This document shows positions 1 to 6,579 of a DNA stretch of 7,525 bases, piece after piece. The stretch's first letter is position 1; every line of letters starts with the position of its first letter. Position numbers and translations under genes: made by a program. Source of the DNA: Opitutales bacterium UBA7389 (lineage in GTDB: Bacteria > Verrucomicrobiota > Verrucomicrobiia > Opitutales > Opitutaceae); the NCBI GenBank assembly GCA_002474325.1, contig DKNL01000128.1:1-7525 (forward strand), in the 5' to 3' direction. The notes beneath the pieces are model-generated. The model did not search any database. It had not been told where the DNA came from and saw only the letters and a program-made list of their open reading frames with translations.

Positions 1-596
1 CCGCCTTGATTGTAGTCGTCGAAAAACAGCCCTCCAATCCCCCTAGGTTCATTTCGGTGCTTCAGATAGAAGTAGTCATCACAGGCTTGCTTGAATATCG
101 GATATATTTCTTGGCCGAATGGATCGCAGGCTTGTTTAGCCATCTTATGCCAAGAGACTGCATCTTCTTTGAATCCGTAGTAGGGAGTGAGATCGAAGCC
201 TCCGCCGAACCACCATACAGGATTCTGATCATCCTGATGGGCGGGCGCTAGAAAGAAACGTACGTTGGCGTGGGAGGTGGGAACATAAGGATTTCTAGGA
301 TGTATGACGATGGAGACTCCAGTGGCGTGGAATGGCCGTCCTGCTAGCTCGGGGCGACTAGCCGTGGCGGATGGGGGTAGTTGACTACCAGTCACATGGG
401 AAAAATTCACTCCGGCTTTTTCGAAAGTCTCGCCCCCCTCTAATACCATGGATAGGCCGCCTCCACCTTCTTCTCGAGTCCATGAGTCTGGCGAAAACGT
501 TTGAGAGCTGTCTTCAAGAGCTTCGAGGTCAGAGCAGATCTTGGACTGCAAAGACCGCATAAATGAGATTACCAACTCCAGTGATTTCAAATTCAC
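1..596 (-). CDS. hemF: Oxygen-dependent coproporphyrinogen III oxidase, N-terminal part (cut by left edge)
   Basis: HemF carries out the O2-dependent oxidative decarboxylation of coproporphyrinogen III to protoporphyrinogen IX in haem synthesis, in the cytoplasm. The 198 visible codons cover about two thirds of a family usually near 300 residues. Signature stretches in order are EEGGGG (42-47), AGVNFSHV (61-68), NPYVPTSHANVRFF (102-115), WWFGGGFDLTPYYGF (128-142) and HRNEPRGIGGLFFDD (180-194). His109 in TSHANVR corresponds to the catalytic His106 of E. coli HemF. The start is taken as GTG at 596, because AGGA lies 8 bases before it and because the E. coli protein has a similar extra N-terminal stretch. 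An in-frame ATG at 560 would shorten the protein by 12 residues. The gene is transcribed away from the protease gene at 791. The C-terminus lies outside the window. Identity is near certain; only the start is open. Confidence 0.96.
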   Translation of the reverse strand, partial: MNLKSLELVISFMRSLQSKICSDLEALEDSSQTFSPDSWTREEGGGGLSMVLEGGETFEKAGVNFSHVTGSQLPPSATASRPELAGRPFHATGVSIVIHPRNPYVPTSHANVRFFLAPAHQDDQNPVWWFGGGFDLTPYYGFKEDAVSWHKMAKQACDPFGQEIYPIFKQACDDYFYLKHRNEPRGIGGLFFDDYNQG

Positions 597-642
597 GGAA
601 ACATTCCTATGGGGAAAGCTGTAGAGATCTAGTTATTTTATG

Positions 643-666
643 GAAATCGTCGTTTAGGACGATTTC
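643..666. promoter_or_regulatory. Perfect 9-bp inverted repeat between hemF and the protease gene; candidate operator
   Basis: The arms GAAATCGTC (643-651) and GACGATTTC (658-666) are exact reverse complements separated by GTTTAG. No T-run follows on either strand, so a terminator is unlikely. The site sits in the divergent intergenic region about 47 bases upstream of the hemF GTG. On the minus strand it lies between a TTGAAA (663-668) and a TAAAAT (635-640). The 22-base gap between these is too long for an ordinary sigma-70 promoter. A dimeric repressor or activator site is the simplest reading, but the regulator is unknown. A hairpin in the hemF 5' leader is the alternative. Confidence 0.4.
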
Positions 667-790
667 AATATGCAGTCGAAATTGAGTTGGGAGCGTACAG
701 AGAATCGGAATGGCATAGGGTTTTACTCGCGTTCTAGAAGGTTTGCGTTTCAGTGATAAATCGTTTTTTTAGATAATTAGGATTAGAGTT

Positions 791-2227
791 ATGCGGATGG
801 AGATGACTAAGTTAACGAGTATTTTGATCATATGCGGAATTATGGGCCCTCTGGCGTTTGCCCAGTCGGAGTCAAACGAGCTCGCTCCGCTTACCGTAAA
901 TGGTAGCGACACGAAAGATGCCGAAATTGACGAAATCGGAGGTGAGGAGCCCACATCCGACAAATCCGAAAAACCGGACAAGGATCCTGAGGAAGAGGCC
1001 CGTGAGAAAGAAATGAAACGCTTGAAAAACGAGCGCGATTTGATTCAGGCCCGAATGGCTCTCAGGTCAGAAAAATTCAAGGAAGAGCTCCAAGAGATGC
1101 GCGAGGAAAAGGAGCGTTTGGCGATGGAGAATTCAATCGCTAGAGAGCGCTTGGCGAGTGAACTATCGGAGCGGAAAGCGGAAACGGATCGTTTGAATGC
1201 GAAGATTGACTCATTCAACAAGGAGCTCTCATTGGATAGCCTGGAGTCGAAGAAAGCGATGAACGATGAGCTTGCGGAGATGCGAATGGAGGAGGAACGC
1301 TTGAAGTTGGCCAATTCCGTAGCCCTCAAGAAGATCGAGACAGAGATCAACCAATTGAGACTAGAAGACGCTCGTCTGAAAACCCGTCGGGCGAAATTGG
1401 ATTTAGAGGTCGTGGAATTGACGGCAAAATTGTCAGTCAAAGAAAAAAGCGACCTGATTGAGGATCTCATTTACTCCGATCGCGAGCTCATGTACTTAAA
1501 AGAGCCGTTTGTGGATGGAGTTCTCCACGTCAGTGATCGTAGGATCCCTCTCAATGGTCCCATCTGGAGTGGGCTCGCTGATTACGTTAGCGAACGCATT
1601 AATTTTTATAATAACGAAAGCACGGAATACCCAATCTTCCTGGTTATCGACTCATCTCCTGGAGGGTCGGTGATGTCCGGTTATAAAATCCTGAAATCGA
1701 TGCAGGGTAGCAAGGCTCCGGTATACGTGGTTGTGAAGTCCTATGCCGCTAGTATGGCTGCGGGAATCGCGACGTTGGCCGAGCGTTCCTATTGCTATCC
1801 AAATGCTGTCGTTCTGCACCATCAGATTAGTTGGGGCGGAATGGGCAACCTCACCCAGCAAAGGGAATTCCTGGAAGAGGCTCAAGAATGGTGGCGTCGC
1901 GTAGCCAGGCCGATAGCCGAAAAAATGGGACAGGATCTAGACGAGTTCATCGCTATGATGTATGAGAAGAATTCAGATGGCGACTGGAGGGAATTCGGTG
2001 ATGAAGCGGTGAAGCTCAAGTGGATCGACCATTCGGTGGATCGCATTTGGGAGATGTCGATCGACAAGAATCCGGGACGGTTTGGCTCTAGCGTAATTTT
2101 GGCTCAAGATGAGCTGCTGAAAGAGGAGTTGGGCGATGACGGGAGGCCATTCATTGCCCTTCCAAGGCTAGAGCCTTTCGACTTTTACTATCTCTACAAT
2201 CCGGATTCCTATTACCGGTTGAGGTAA
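791..2227 (+). CDS. Exported ClpP-like serine protease with long N-terminal coiled coil
   Basis: The 478-residue protein opens with a signal peptide: a basic start, a hydrophobic core at 8-23, and a likely cut after AFA at residue 24. An acidic linker follows (26-70), then a Glu/Lys/Arg/Leu-rich coiled coil (about 65-225), then a ClpP/crotonase-fold domain (about 240-420). Oxyanion-loop motif SPGG is at 289-292. The likely triad is Ser321 (AASMAAG), His344 (LHHQ) and Asp398. The Asp lies 7 residues before the EA of DEAVKLKWID, as in ClpP, and the Ser-His spacing (23) is close to the 25 in ClpP. The C-terminus is Tyr-rich. Mature ClpP is about 195 residues, cytosolic and works with an AAA+ ATPase; this one appears exported, without ATP, and no Clp ATPase is nearby. 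Cleavage of envelope or membrane proteins is an inference. AGGA (779-782) supports the ATG at 791; in-frame ATGs at 797 and 803 are possible. An SppA/NfeD-type peptidase is the alternative family label. Confidence 0.85.
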   Translation: MRMEMTKLTSILIICGIMGPLAFAQSESNELAPLTVNGSDTKDAEIDEIGGEEPTSDKSEKPDKDPEEEAREKEMKRLKNERDLIQARMALRSEKFKEELQEMREEKERLAMENSIARERLASELSERKAETDRLNAKIDSFNKELSLDSLESKKAMNDELAEMRMEEERLKLANSVALKKIETEINQLRLEDARLKTRRAKLDLEVVELTAKLSVKEKSDLIEDLIYSDRELMYLKEPFVDGVLHVSDRRIPLNGPIWSGLADYVSERINFYNNESTEYPIFLVIDSSPGGSVMSGYKILKSMQGSKAPVYVVVKSYAASMAAGIATLAERSYCYPNAVVLHHQISWGGMGNLTQQREFLEEAQEWWRRVARPIAEKMGQDLDEFIAMMYEKNSDGDWREFGDEAVKLKWIDHSVDRIWEMSIDKNPGRFGSSVILAQDELLKEELGDDGRPFIALPRLEPFDFYYLYNPDSYYRLR

Positions 2228-2658
2228 GTGGAGTGTTGCTGTGCCCTTTGGTGGAAAACAAACTCCGTTTACCTATGTCTATTTTTTGATAGAGGTGGAG
2301 GAAGTGGCACGGCGTCGGTCGATGATGACTAGAGATCTCTAAGCTCGTAGTTGAAGATTCGCGGATAGAGGATACGTAGGGCTACTGGTATTGTATTAAG
2401 TTAAAGTTACTAGTTTAAATTAAGGTGATCTGATTTGATTATGTGGAGGGTTTGCAACGCTCAGGACTAATTTTGGATCTCGCGGTGGAAACACCGCTAT
2501 ATCACCTCCCCGAATCAGTCCCAAACCAGTTAATTCTCTCAATCGCAGACTGAGCGAGCCCCACATACGACTGTATCGCTATCCGGCGAAGACGGTCGAG
2601 CCAACATTCATCGCCAAGTGGATACCTAGATAGGTAAAGCCCTCTTATTTGCTCGCTA
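2228..2658. other. 431-base intergenic region, no convincing gene; possibly structured
   Basis: The stretch lies between the convergent ends of the protease gene and the response regulator gene. No reading frame with recognisable protein content was found on either strand, and neither gene has a clear T-tailed terminator here. Positions 2391-2420 are AT-rich, with a weak promoter-like pair (TTGTAT at 2391, TTTAAA at 2414, 17 bases apart) facing right. After it come a GAAA-capped hairpin (2482-2497) and several complementary arms up to about 2636. Two plain palindromes also occur: TAGAGATCTCTA (2330-2341) and TACCTA-GA-TAGGTA (2623-2636). A small RNA, untranslated tails or decayed sequence would all fit. 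Confidence 0.45.
2482..2497 (+). other. Hairpin with GAAA tetraloop
   Basis: GCGGTG (2482-2487) and CACCGC (2492-2497) form a perfect 6-bp GC-rich stem closed by GAAA, a stable GNRA tetraloop when read on the plus strand. It can be nested within GGAGG/CCTCC (2445-2449 with 2505-2509) and GATT/AATC (2437-2440 with 2513-2516). No T-run follows, so it does not look like an intrinsic terminator. The GNRA loop favours a plus-strand RNA; on the minus strand the loop would be TTTC. Its function is unknown. Confidence 0.45.
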
Positions 2659-3414
2659 CTAAGCTTCTTGCGGAGCCTCGGCGGTTTTCATCGGCTCGTA
2701 TTGATAGCCGATTCCATGTATTGTCTTCAGGTTGTTTAGGGGCACTTCTTTGCGCTTAAAGAGATCCCGAATCTTGACAATGTATTGATCGAGAGAACGA
2801 CTTCGTATGTCCGCATGTATTCCCCAAACCGAGTGTATCAGATTTTTTCTGGTGATGATGGTGCTGGGGTTTTCGTTAAAATAGGATAGGATGCCGATCT
2901 CTTTGCGGCCTATTGTAACCACTTCACCGTCGGCAAAGGCGAGCTCCATCGTTGTGGGATTGACGCGGGCCGTATTGAACGTGAAAGGTGCGTCAGTGAG
3001 TTTTACGTTCTTAGTGACGTTAAAGTCGTTCGCGACCTCGGCCCGTCTCAATACAGCGTGAATTCTAGCGACGAGTTCTGGGGCACTAAATGGCTTGGTT
3101 ACGTAATCATCCGCCCCAAGTTCGAGTCCTTTTACCTTGGAAATTTCTGAGTCGTTACCGGTTAGGAAGATCGTGGGAATGTTGATGTCCTCGTTCTTGA
3201 GATCCTCCATGAAGGCGAAGCCGTTCTGGTCGGGGAGCGTTAAATCCAGGAGAATGATATTCGCGAAATTGTTTTTGAGAAATCGCATAGCTAAAGCACA
3301 GCGATTGCAAACCTGCGTTTGCATGTCAGCAGCTTCTAGGTGTTCTGCGATAACGTTGGCGAGTTCGACTTCGTCCTCGACGATTAATACCAAAGGCTTC
3401 GGTTTGCTAGGCAT
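2659..3414 (-). CDS. OmpR/PhoB-family response regulator (receiver plus winged helix)
   Basis: This is a 251-residue two-component transcription regulator. The receiver domain (about 7-124) has the acidic pair Glu13/Asp14, phospho-acceptor Asp57 in LLDLTLP, Thr85 and Lys107 in the TKPF motif, so all key residues are present. The C-terminal OmpR-type winged helix (about 145-241) shows GRKEIGILSYF, a VWG (196-198), an Arg-rich recognition region (204-222) and the closing GIGYQYE. Phosphorylation should favour dimerisation and binding to direct-repeat DNA. No sensor kinase gene is adjacent, so partner and target are unknown. A CNRC motif (36-39) after the second strand of the receiver is unusual. 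The ATG at 3414 has no clear Shine-Dalgarno sequence before it. The gene is divergent from hisG, and the TGTAAAA units between them could be an autoregulatory target, which is an inference. Confidence 0.93.
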   Translation of the reverse strand: MPSKPKPLVLIVEDEVELANVIAEHLEAADMQTQVCNRCALAMRFLKNNFANIILLDLTLPDQNGFAFMEDLKNEDINIPTIFLTGNDSEISKVKGLELGADDYVTKPFSAPELVARIHAVLRRAEVANDFNVTKNVKLTDAPFTFNTARVNPTTMELAFADGEVVTIGRKEIGILSYFNENPSTIITRKNLIHSVWGIHADIRSRSLDQYIVKIRDLFKRKEVPLNNLKTIHGIGYQYEPMKTAEAPQEA

Positions 3415-3491
3415 GTTTGTGGTGACTAATTATTAAGATGTTCTGCTGGATACTCAGGAAGATAGGGATTCACCTGTCTGCGCGCTATTTA

Positions 3492-3536
3492 TTTACAAAT
3501 GCGATTACAGGTTGTGTAAAATGTAAAAATGTAAAA
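3492..3536. promoter_or_regulatory. Symmetric bidirectional promoter candidate with three TGTAAAA units
   Basis: TTTACA (3492-3497) and TGTAAA (3515-3520) are reverse complements exactly 17 bases apart. Each strand therefore reads as a -35-like TTTACA followed at standard spacing by a -10-like TGTAAA, facing hisG on the plus strand and the response regulator gene on the minus strand. On the plus strand TAAAAT (3517-3522) is a better -10 but with 19-base spacing. TGTAAAA recurs at 3515-3521, 3522-3528 and 3530-3536. This is the only promoter-like sequence in the gap that could serve both genes. The hexamers are imperfect, so the call is moderate. Confidence 0.4.
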
Positions 3537-3548
3537 TCAAACAAAAAA

Positions 3549-3609
3549 GTTAGAGAGAATTGGCTTGCACCGGGGGTGCGCTTGGATTTCGACGTGTGGG
3601 GTGTCTAAC
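3549..3609 (+). promoter_or_regulatory. Possible structured leader around the hisG start
   Basis: GTTAGA (3549-3554) is complementary to TCTAAC (3604-3609). Between them GCACC (3566-3570) and GGTGC (3574-3578) form a short stem around GGG. The outer arm would sit beside the GTG at 3601 and could affect initiation there. The outer pairing spans about 49 bases and is only 6 bp, so it is weak. It does not match any riboswitch class I recognise. Confidence 0.22.
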
Positions 3610-4485
3610 GAAGCGCCAGTAGTAATGTTCGGGTTGCCGAAAGGCAGCTTGGAAGAAGCGACAATAAAGCTGTTTGCCAAGGCGGGCTGGAATATCCGAA
3701 AAAGCTCTCGGTCGTACAAACCGAGTATCGACGACGAGGAGATAGAAGGCCGGTTTGTAAGGAGTCAGGAGATTAGCCGGTACGTCGATCATGGGTTTTT
3801 CGATGTGGGGCTTTGCGGCTATGATTGGATCGTCGAGAATGGTTCTGACGTGGTTGAGGTTTGCGACCTGATTTATAGTCGGGCCTCGAATCGCCCTTCT
3901 TATTGGGTCCTAGCTGTGCCGGAGGCGTCGGAAATTAAAACGGTTGAGGATCTTCAGGGTAAGCGGATTGCGACAGAAGTGGTGAATCTGACGCGACGAT
4001 TCCTTGAAGATAAGGGCGTCGAGGCGGAAGTAGAGTTTTCTTGGGGGGCGACAGAAGTGAAGGTCCCTGATATGGTGGACGCTATTGTTGATTTGACTGA
4101 GACGGGCAATTCGCTGGTGGCGAACAAATTGCGTATCGTTGATACCCTTTTGAAAACTAACACTAAGTTGGTCGCCAACAAACAAAGCTGGGAGAATCCG
4201 ATCAAGAGGCAGAAAATCGAAAATATCGCTATGATGCTGGAAGCGGCATTAGAGGCGACAGACAAAGTAGGCTTGAAGCTGAATGCTCCAAGGGCGAACT
4301 TGGAGAAAATCCTTTCTATTTTGCCTGCCCTTCGCAACCCAACGGTGAATCGACTGAGCGATGAGGGATGGTCCGCTATCGAAGTTATTCTAAGCGAGAG
4401 GAACGTCAGGGATATCGTTCCCAAATTGAAACAGATGGGAGCGGAAGGCATTATCGAGTATCCGTTGAATAAAGTGGTTTATTGA
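3601..4485 (+). CDS. hisG: ATP phosphoribosyltransferase, long form
   Basis: HisG catalyses the first step of histidine synthesis, joining ATP and PRPP to give N1-(5-phosphoribosyl)-ATP. From the chosen GTG the protein is 294 residues, matching the long form (E. coli 299), which works without HisZ. Family marks are FGLPKGSL near residue 10, GLCGYDW in the first lobe, and the PRPP-binding stretch VDAIVDLTETGNSLVAN (159-175). The C-terminal regulatory domain (about 205-294, with ALRNPTV and GWSAIEVIL) should bind histidine and give feedback inhibition. The start is uncertain: a TTG at 3565 is in frame but its codons do not look like the family, and an ATG at 3625 would begin directly at MFGLPKG. 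The GTG at 3601 is preferred because it adds a short N-terminus ending in PVVMFGLPKG, though no strong Shine-Dalgarno sequence supports it. No other his gene is in the window. No terminator separates it from rpsA. Confidence 0.95.
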   Translation: MSNEAPVVMFGLPKGSLEEATIKLFAKAGWNIRKSSRSYKPSIDDEEIEGRFVRSQEISRYVDHGFFDVGLCGYDWIVENGSDVVEVCDLIYSRASNRPSYWVLAVPEASEIKTVEDLQGKRIATEVVNLTRRFLEDKGVEAEVEFSWGATEVKVPDMVDAIVDLTETGNSLVANKLRIVDTLLKTNTKLVANKQSWENPIKRQKIENIAMMLEAALEATDKVGLKLNAPRANLEKILSILPALRNPTVNRLSDEGWSAIEVILSERNVRDIVPKLKQMGAEGIIEYPLNKVVY

Positions 4486-4563
4486 TTGGTTAAACCGCTA
4501 TTTAGCAGCTCGCTGAAATTTATCGTTTAGACCTTAGATTTCGCTTGCCCAAAGGTCGGGTTA

Positions 4564-4708
4564 CCGCAAAGTCCGTCCCTTCTGCGGCAAACAATCACCG
4601 TCCGTTCCGCCGCGTTGCTTTCGAACGGACCCGTCAAAACTTAAACACAGTCGTCCGTATGGACGATACGACCATAGCTGGATTTTCGAGTAAAAGGAAG
4701 CGGACTCG
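4564..4708 (+). promoter_or_regulatory. rpsA leader with four consecutive hairpins; candidate S1 autoregulatory region
   Basis: Four stems occur in a row. They are CCGCA/TGCGG (4564-4568 with 4583-4587), GTCCGTTC/GAACGGAC (4600-4607 with 4623-4630), TCGTCC/GGACGA closed by GTAT (4651-4656 with 4661-4666), and CGAGT/ACTCG (4687-4691 with 4704-4708). The last loop displays AGGAAG (4695-4700). GTCCGT occurs three times (4571, 4600, 4653), so ACGGAC (4625-4630) has alternative partners. No Shine-Dalgarno sequence lies close to the ATG at 4731. In E. coli the rpsA initiation region is also a series of hairpins with only a weak GAAG and is repressed by S1 itself; the same role here is inferred. Confidence 0.45.
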
Positions 4709-4730
4709 TTTTATTTAGCGCATATCTATC

Positions 4731-6389
4731 ATGAGTTCTGTAATGGAAGAACTTCTCGCCCAAACTACCTTCGATAAGCTCAAAGAAGGCTCGATTATAA
4801 AGGGCACGATAACCGAGATCCGTCAAACCGAAGTAGTTGTCGATATCGGTGGCAAGTCGGAAGGATTGATTTCCGCGTCTGAATTCGCGGATCTAGGCGA
4901 TCTTCAAATAGGTGAGGAAATTGAGATCTATCTCGAAAAACTGGAGGATCGCGATGGAAACCCAGTTCTCTCCTTCGATAGGGCTGAGCAAAAGAAGAAT
5001 TGGGACAACATTATCACCAAGTGTGAGGAGGGCTCCATCGTTCAGGGACGAGTGAAATCCAAAGTTAAGGGCGGTCTCATCGTTGCGATGGGCGTCGACG
5101 CTTTCCTGCCCGCTTCCCATATCGACATCCAGCCTCCGAAGAATTTGGATCAGTACATTGGTCAAACCTATGACTATAAGGTGCTGAAGATTAACCTGGA
5201 GCGAAAGAATATCGTTCTTTCCAGACGGGAGTTGATCGAAGAGCAACGGTCCTCCAAGCGCCGCGAGCTCCTCGAGAAAATCAATCCTGGCGATCTGGTC
5301 AAAGGTGTTGTCAAAAATATCACCGACTTTGGAGCGTTCATCGATCTTGATGGTATGGACGGTCTTTTGCACATCACTGACATGAGCTGGGGTCGGATCT
5401 CCCACCCAAGCGAAATGCTCAAGCAAGGGGAAGAAATCGAGGTAATGATCCTTGAAATCAATCGCGACAAGGAGAGGGTCTCTCTAGGCTTGAAGCAAAC
5501 GAAGTCCAATCCTTGGGAAAATATCGAAAACAAGTACCCAATTGGTGCTCACGTTATGGGTAAGGTGGTAAACCTGGTGCCATACGGAGCCTTTATCGAG
5601 ATCGAGGAGGGCGTGGAAGGTCTAGTGCACGTTACGGAGATGTCCTGGACGAAGCGCATTACCAAGCCAAGCGAACTGCTCCGTGTTGGAGATGATGTTG
5701 AAGCCGTTGTGCTAGGTATCCAGAAGGACGAGGAAAAGATATCCTTGGGTATTCGTCAGCTCGAACCAAACCCATGGGATATGGTTGTTCACAACTATCC
5801 GGTGGGAGCTCACGTCCATGGGAAGGTTCGGAATATCACTACTTACGGGGCTTTCGTGGAGCTAGAAGAGGGTATAGATGGCATGGTGCACGTTTCCGAC
5901 ATGTCTTGGACCCGCAAAGTGAATCACCCAAGCGAGGTTCTTAAAAAGGGAGAAGAAGTGGATGCTGTTGTCCTGGATGTCGATACCGGCAATCAGAGGA
6001 TTTCTTTGGGGATGAAGCAGCTTGCGGAAGACCCTTGGGGAGATATCAATGGCCGTTTCCGTATCGGCGATGTTGTTACGGGGGTCGTATCCAAGATAAC
6101 CTCATTCGGGGCTTTTGTCGAGCTGCAGGATCAAATTGATGGGCTGGTTCACATCAGTCAGATCAGCGAAGACCGTGTCGAGAAGATCAAGGATGTCTTG
6201 AATGTCGGCGACGACGTCAGCGCTAGAGTGATAAAGGTCGATCTCGATGAGCGCCGTATTGGCCTAAGTATAAAGGCGGCTAACTATAACGATGAGCAAT
6301 TGGCGGCGGAAACGCAGACATACGACAGTATGAAGGAGGGCGGAGACTTGATGAATCTGGGAGATATCCTAGATCAGGCCACCAAGTAA
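4731..6389 (+). CDS. rpsA: 30S ribosomal protein S1 (six S1 domains)
   Basis: S1 binds mRNA on the small ribosomal subunit and helps initiate translation, especially on messages with weak or structured ribosome-binding sites. The 552-residue length matches E. coli S1 (557). Six OB-fold S1 domains lie at about 18-84, 100-166, 186-256, 271-342, 358-429 and 444-515. The first two are divergent, as is usual for the ribosome-binding half. Domains 3 to 6 repeat the pattern GAFxxL...GLVHxxxMSW, for example at 201-220, 286-306, 373-393 and 460-479. A short acidic tail ends the protein. The ATG at 4731 (MSSVMEELL) is chosen; no Shine-Dalgarno sequence precedes it, and a structured leader lies upstream. 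A further ATG four codons in (4743) is possible but less likely. A strong terminator follows at 6420. Confidence 0.97.
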   Translation: MSSVMEELLAQTTFDKLKEGSIIKGTITEIRQTEVVVDIGGKSEGLISASEFADLGDLQIGEEIEIYLEKLEDRDGNPVLSFDRAEQKKNWDNIITKCEEGSIVQGRVKSKVKGGLIVAMGVDAFLPASHIDIQPPKNLDQYIGQTYDYKVLKINLERKNIVLSRRELIEEQRSSKRRELLEKINPGDLVKGVVKNITDFGAFIDLDGMDGLLHITDMSWGRISHPSEMLKQGEEIEVMILEINRDKERVSLGLKQTKSNPWENIENKYPIGAHVMGKVVNLVPYGAFIEIEEGVEGLVHVTEMSWTKRITKPSELLRVGDDVEAVVLGIQKDEEKISLGIRQLEPNPWDMVVHNYPVGAHVHGKVRNITTYGAFVELEEGIDGMVHVSDMSWTRKVNHPSEVLKKGEEVDAVVLDVDTGNQRISLGMKQLAEDPWGDINGRFRIGDVVTGVVSKITSFGAFVELQDQIDGLVHISQISEDRVEKIKDVLNVGDDVSARVIKVDLDERRIGLSIKAANYNDEQLAAETQTYDSMKEGGDLMNLGDILDQATK

Positions 6390-6392
6390 ACC

Positions 6393-6411
6393 GTATTCTT
6401 CGGTCGAATAC
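6393..6411 (+). other. Hairpin just after rpsA
   Basis: GTATTC (6393-6398) and GAATAC (6406-6411) form a perfect 6-bp stem around TTCGGTC, three bases after the rpsA stop codon. Only TTT follows, so it is not a terminator alone. It lies 8 bases before the strong terminator and may protect the 3' end of the message or help ribosome release. Confidence 0.4.
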
Positions 6412-6419
6412 TTTAATCG

Positions 6420-6455
6420 GGCGGGCTCTTTCTTGAAGGGGCCCGCCTTTTTTTT
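6420..6455 (+). terminator. Rho-independent terminator of rpsA
   Basis: GGCGGGCTC (6420-6428) pairs with GGGCCCGCC (6439-6447) over 9 bp with one G-U pair, around a 10-base loop. Eight T residues follow directly (6448-6455). The stem begins about 30 bases after the rpsA stop codon and points the same way. It should separate rpsA transcription from nuoA. Confidence 0.92.
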
Positions 6456-6579
6456 GCCCAACGCCCTAAGGCGGTTGAGCCAGCGGTTGGTTGGCGAGTT
6501 TATCAAAATATCGGAAATATACTGAAGGTCAGTAATTTGCCTTGAAATCAAAGATAGGATTTAGGACTTTCGATAGGTT

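Noticed and set aside
6..562. Two open frames on the plus strand within the hemF region
   Set aside because: They are antisense to a clearly conserved HemF reading frame and show no recognisable protein content.
682..777. Sigma-70 promoter for the protease gene
   Set aside because: TTGAGT, TTGGGA and TTGCGT candidates have no acceptable -10 at 16-18 bases, and GATAAT at 772 would leave almost no leader.
1045..2067. Minus-strand open frames opposite the protease gene
   Set aside because: They are shadows of the coiled-coil and catalytic coding sequence, with Ser/Arg-rich composition typical of antisense reading.
2330..2341. 12-base palindrome TAGAGATCTCTA as an operator
   Set aside because: It is short, isolated and not near a start. 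A partial copy at 622-630 near hemF is probably chance.
2623..2636. TACCTA-GA-TAGGTA as a terminator for either neighbour
   Set aside because: The stem is AT-rich and weak and no T-run follows on either strand.
3910..4451. Minus-strand open frames opposite hisG
   Set aside because: The plus-strand HisG is unambiguous; the antisense products have no family features.
4893..5533. Long minus-strand open frames opposite rpsA
   Set aside because: They are antisense to conserved S1 domains and lack supporting features.
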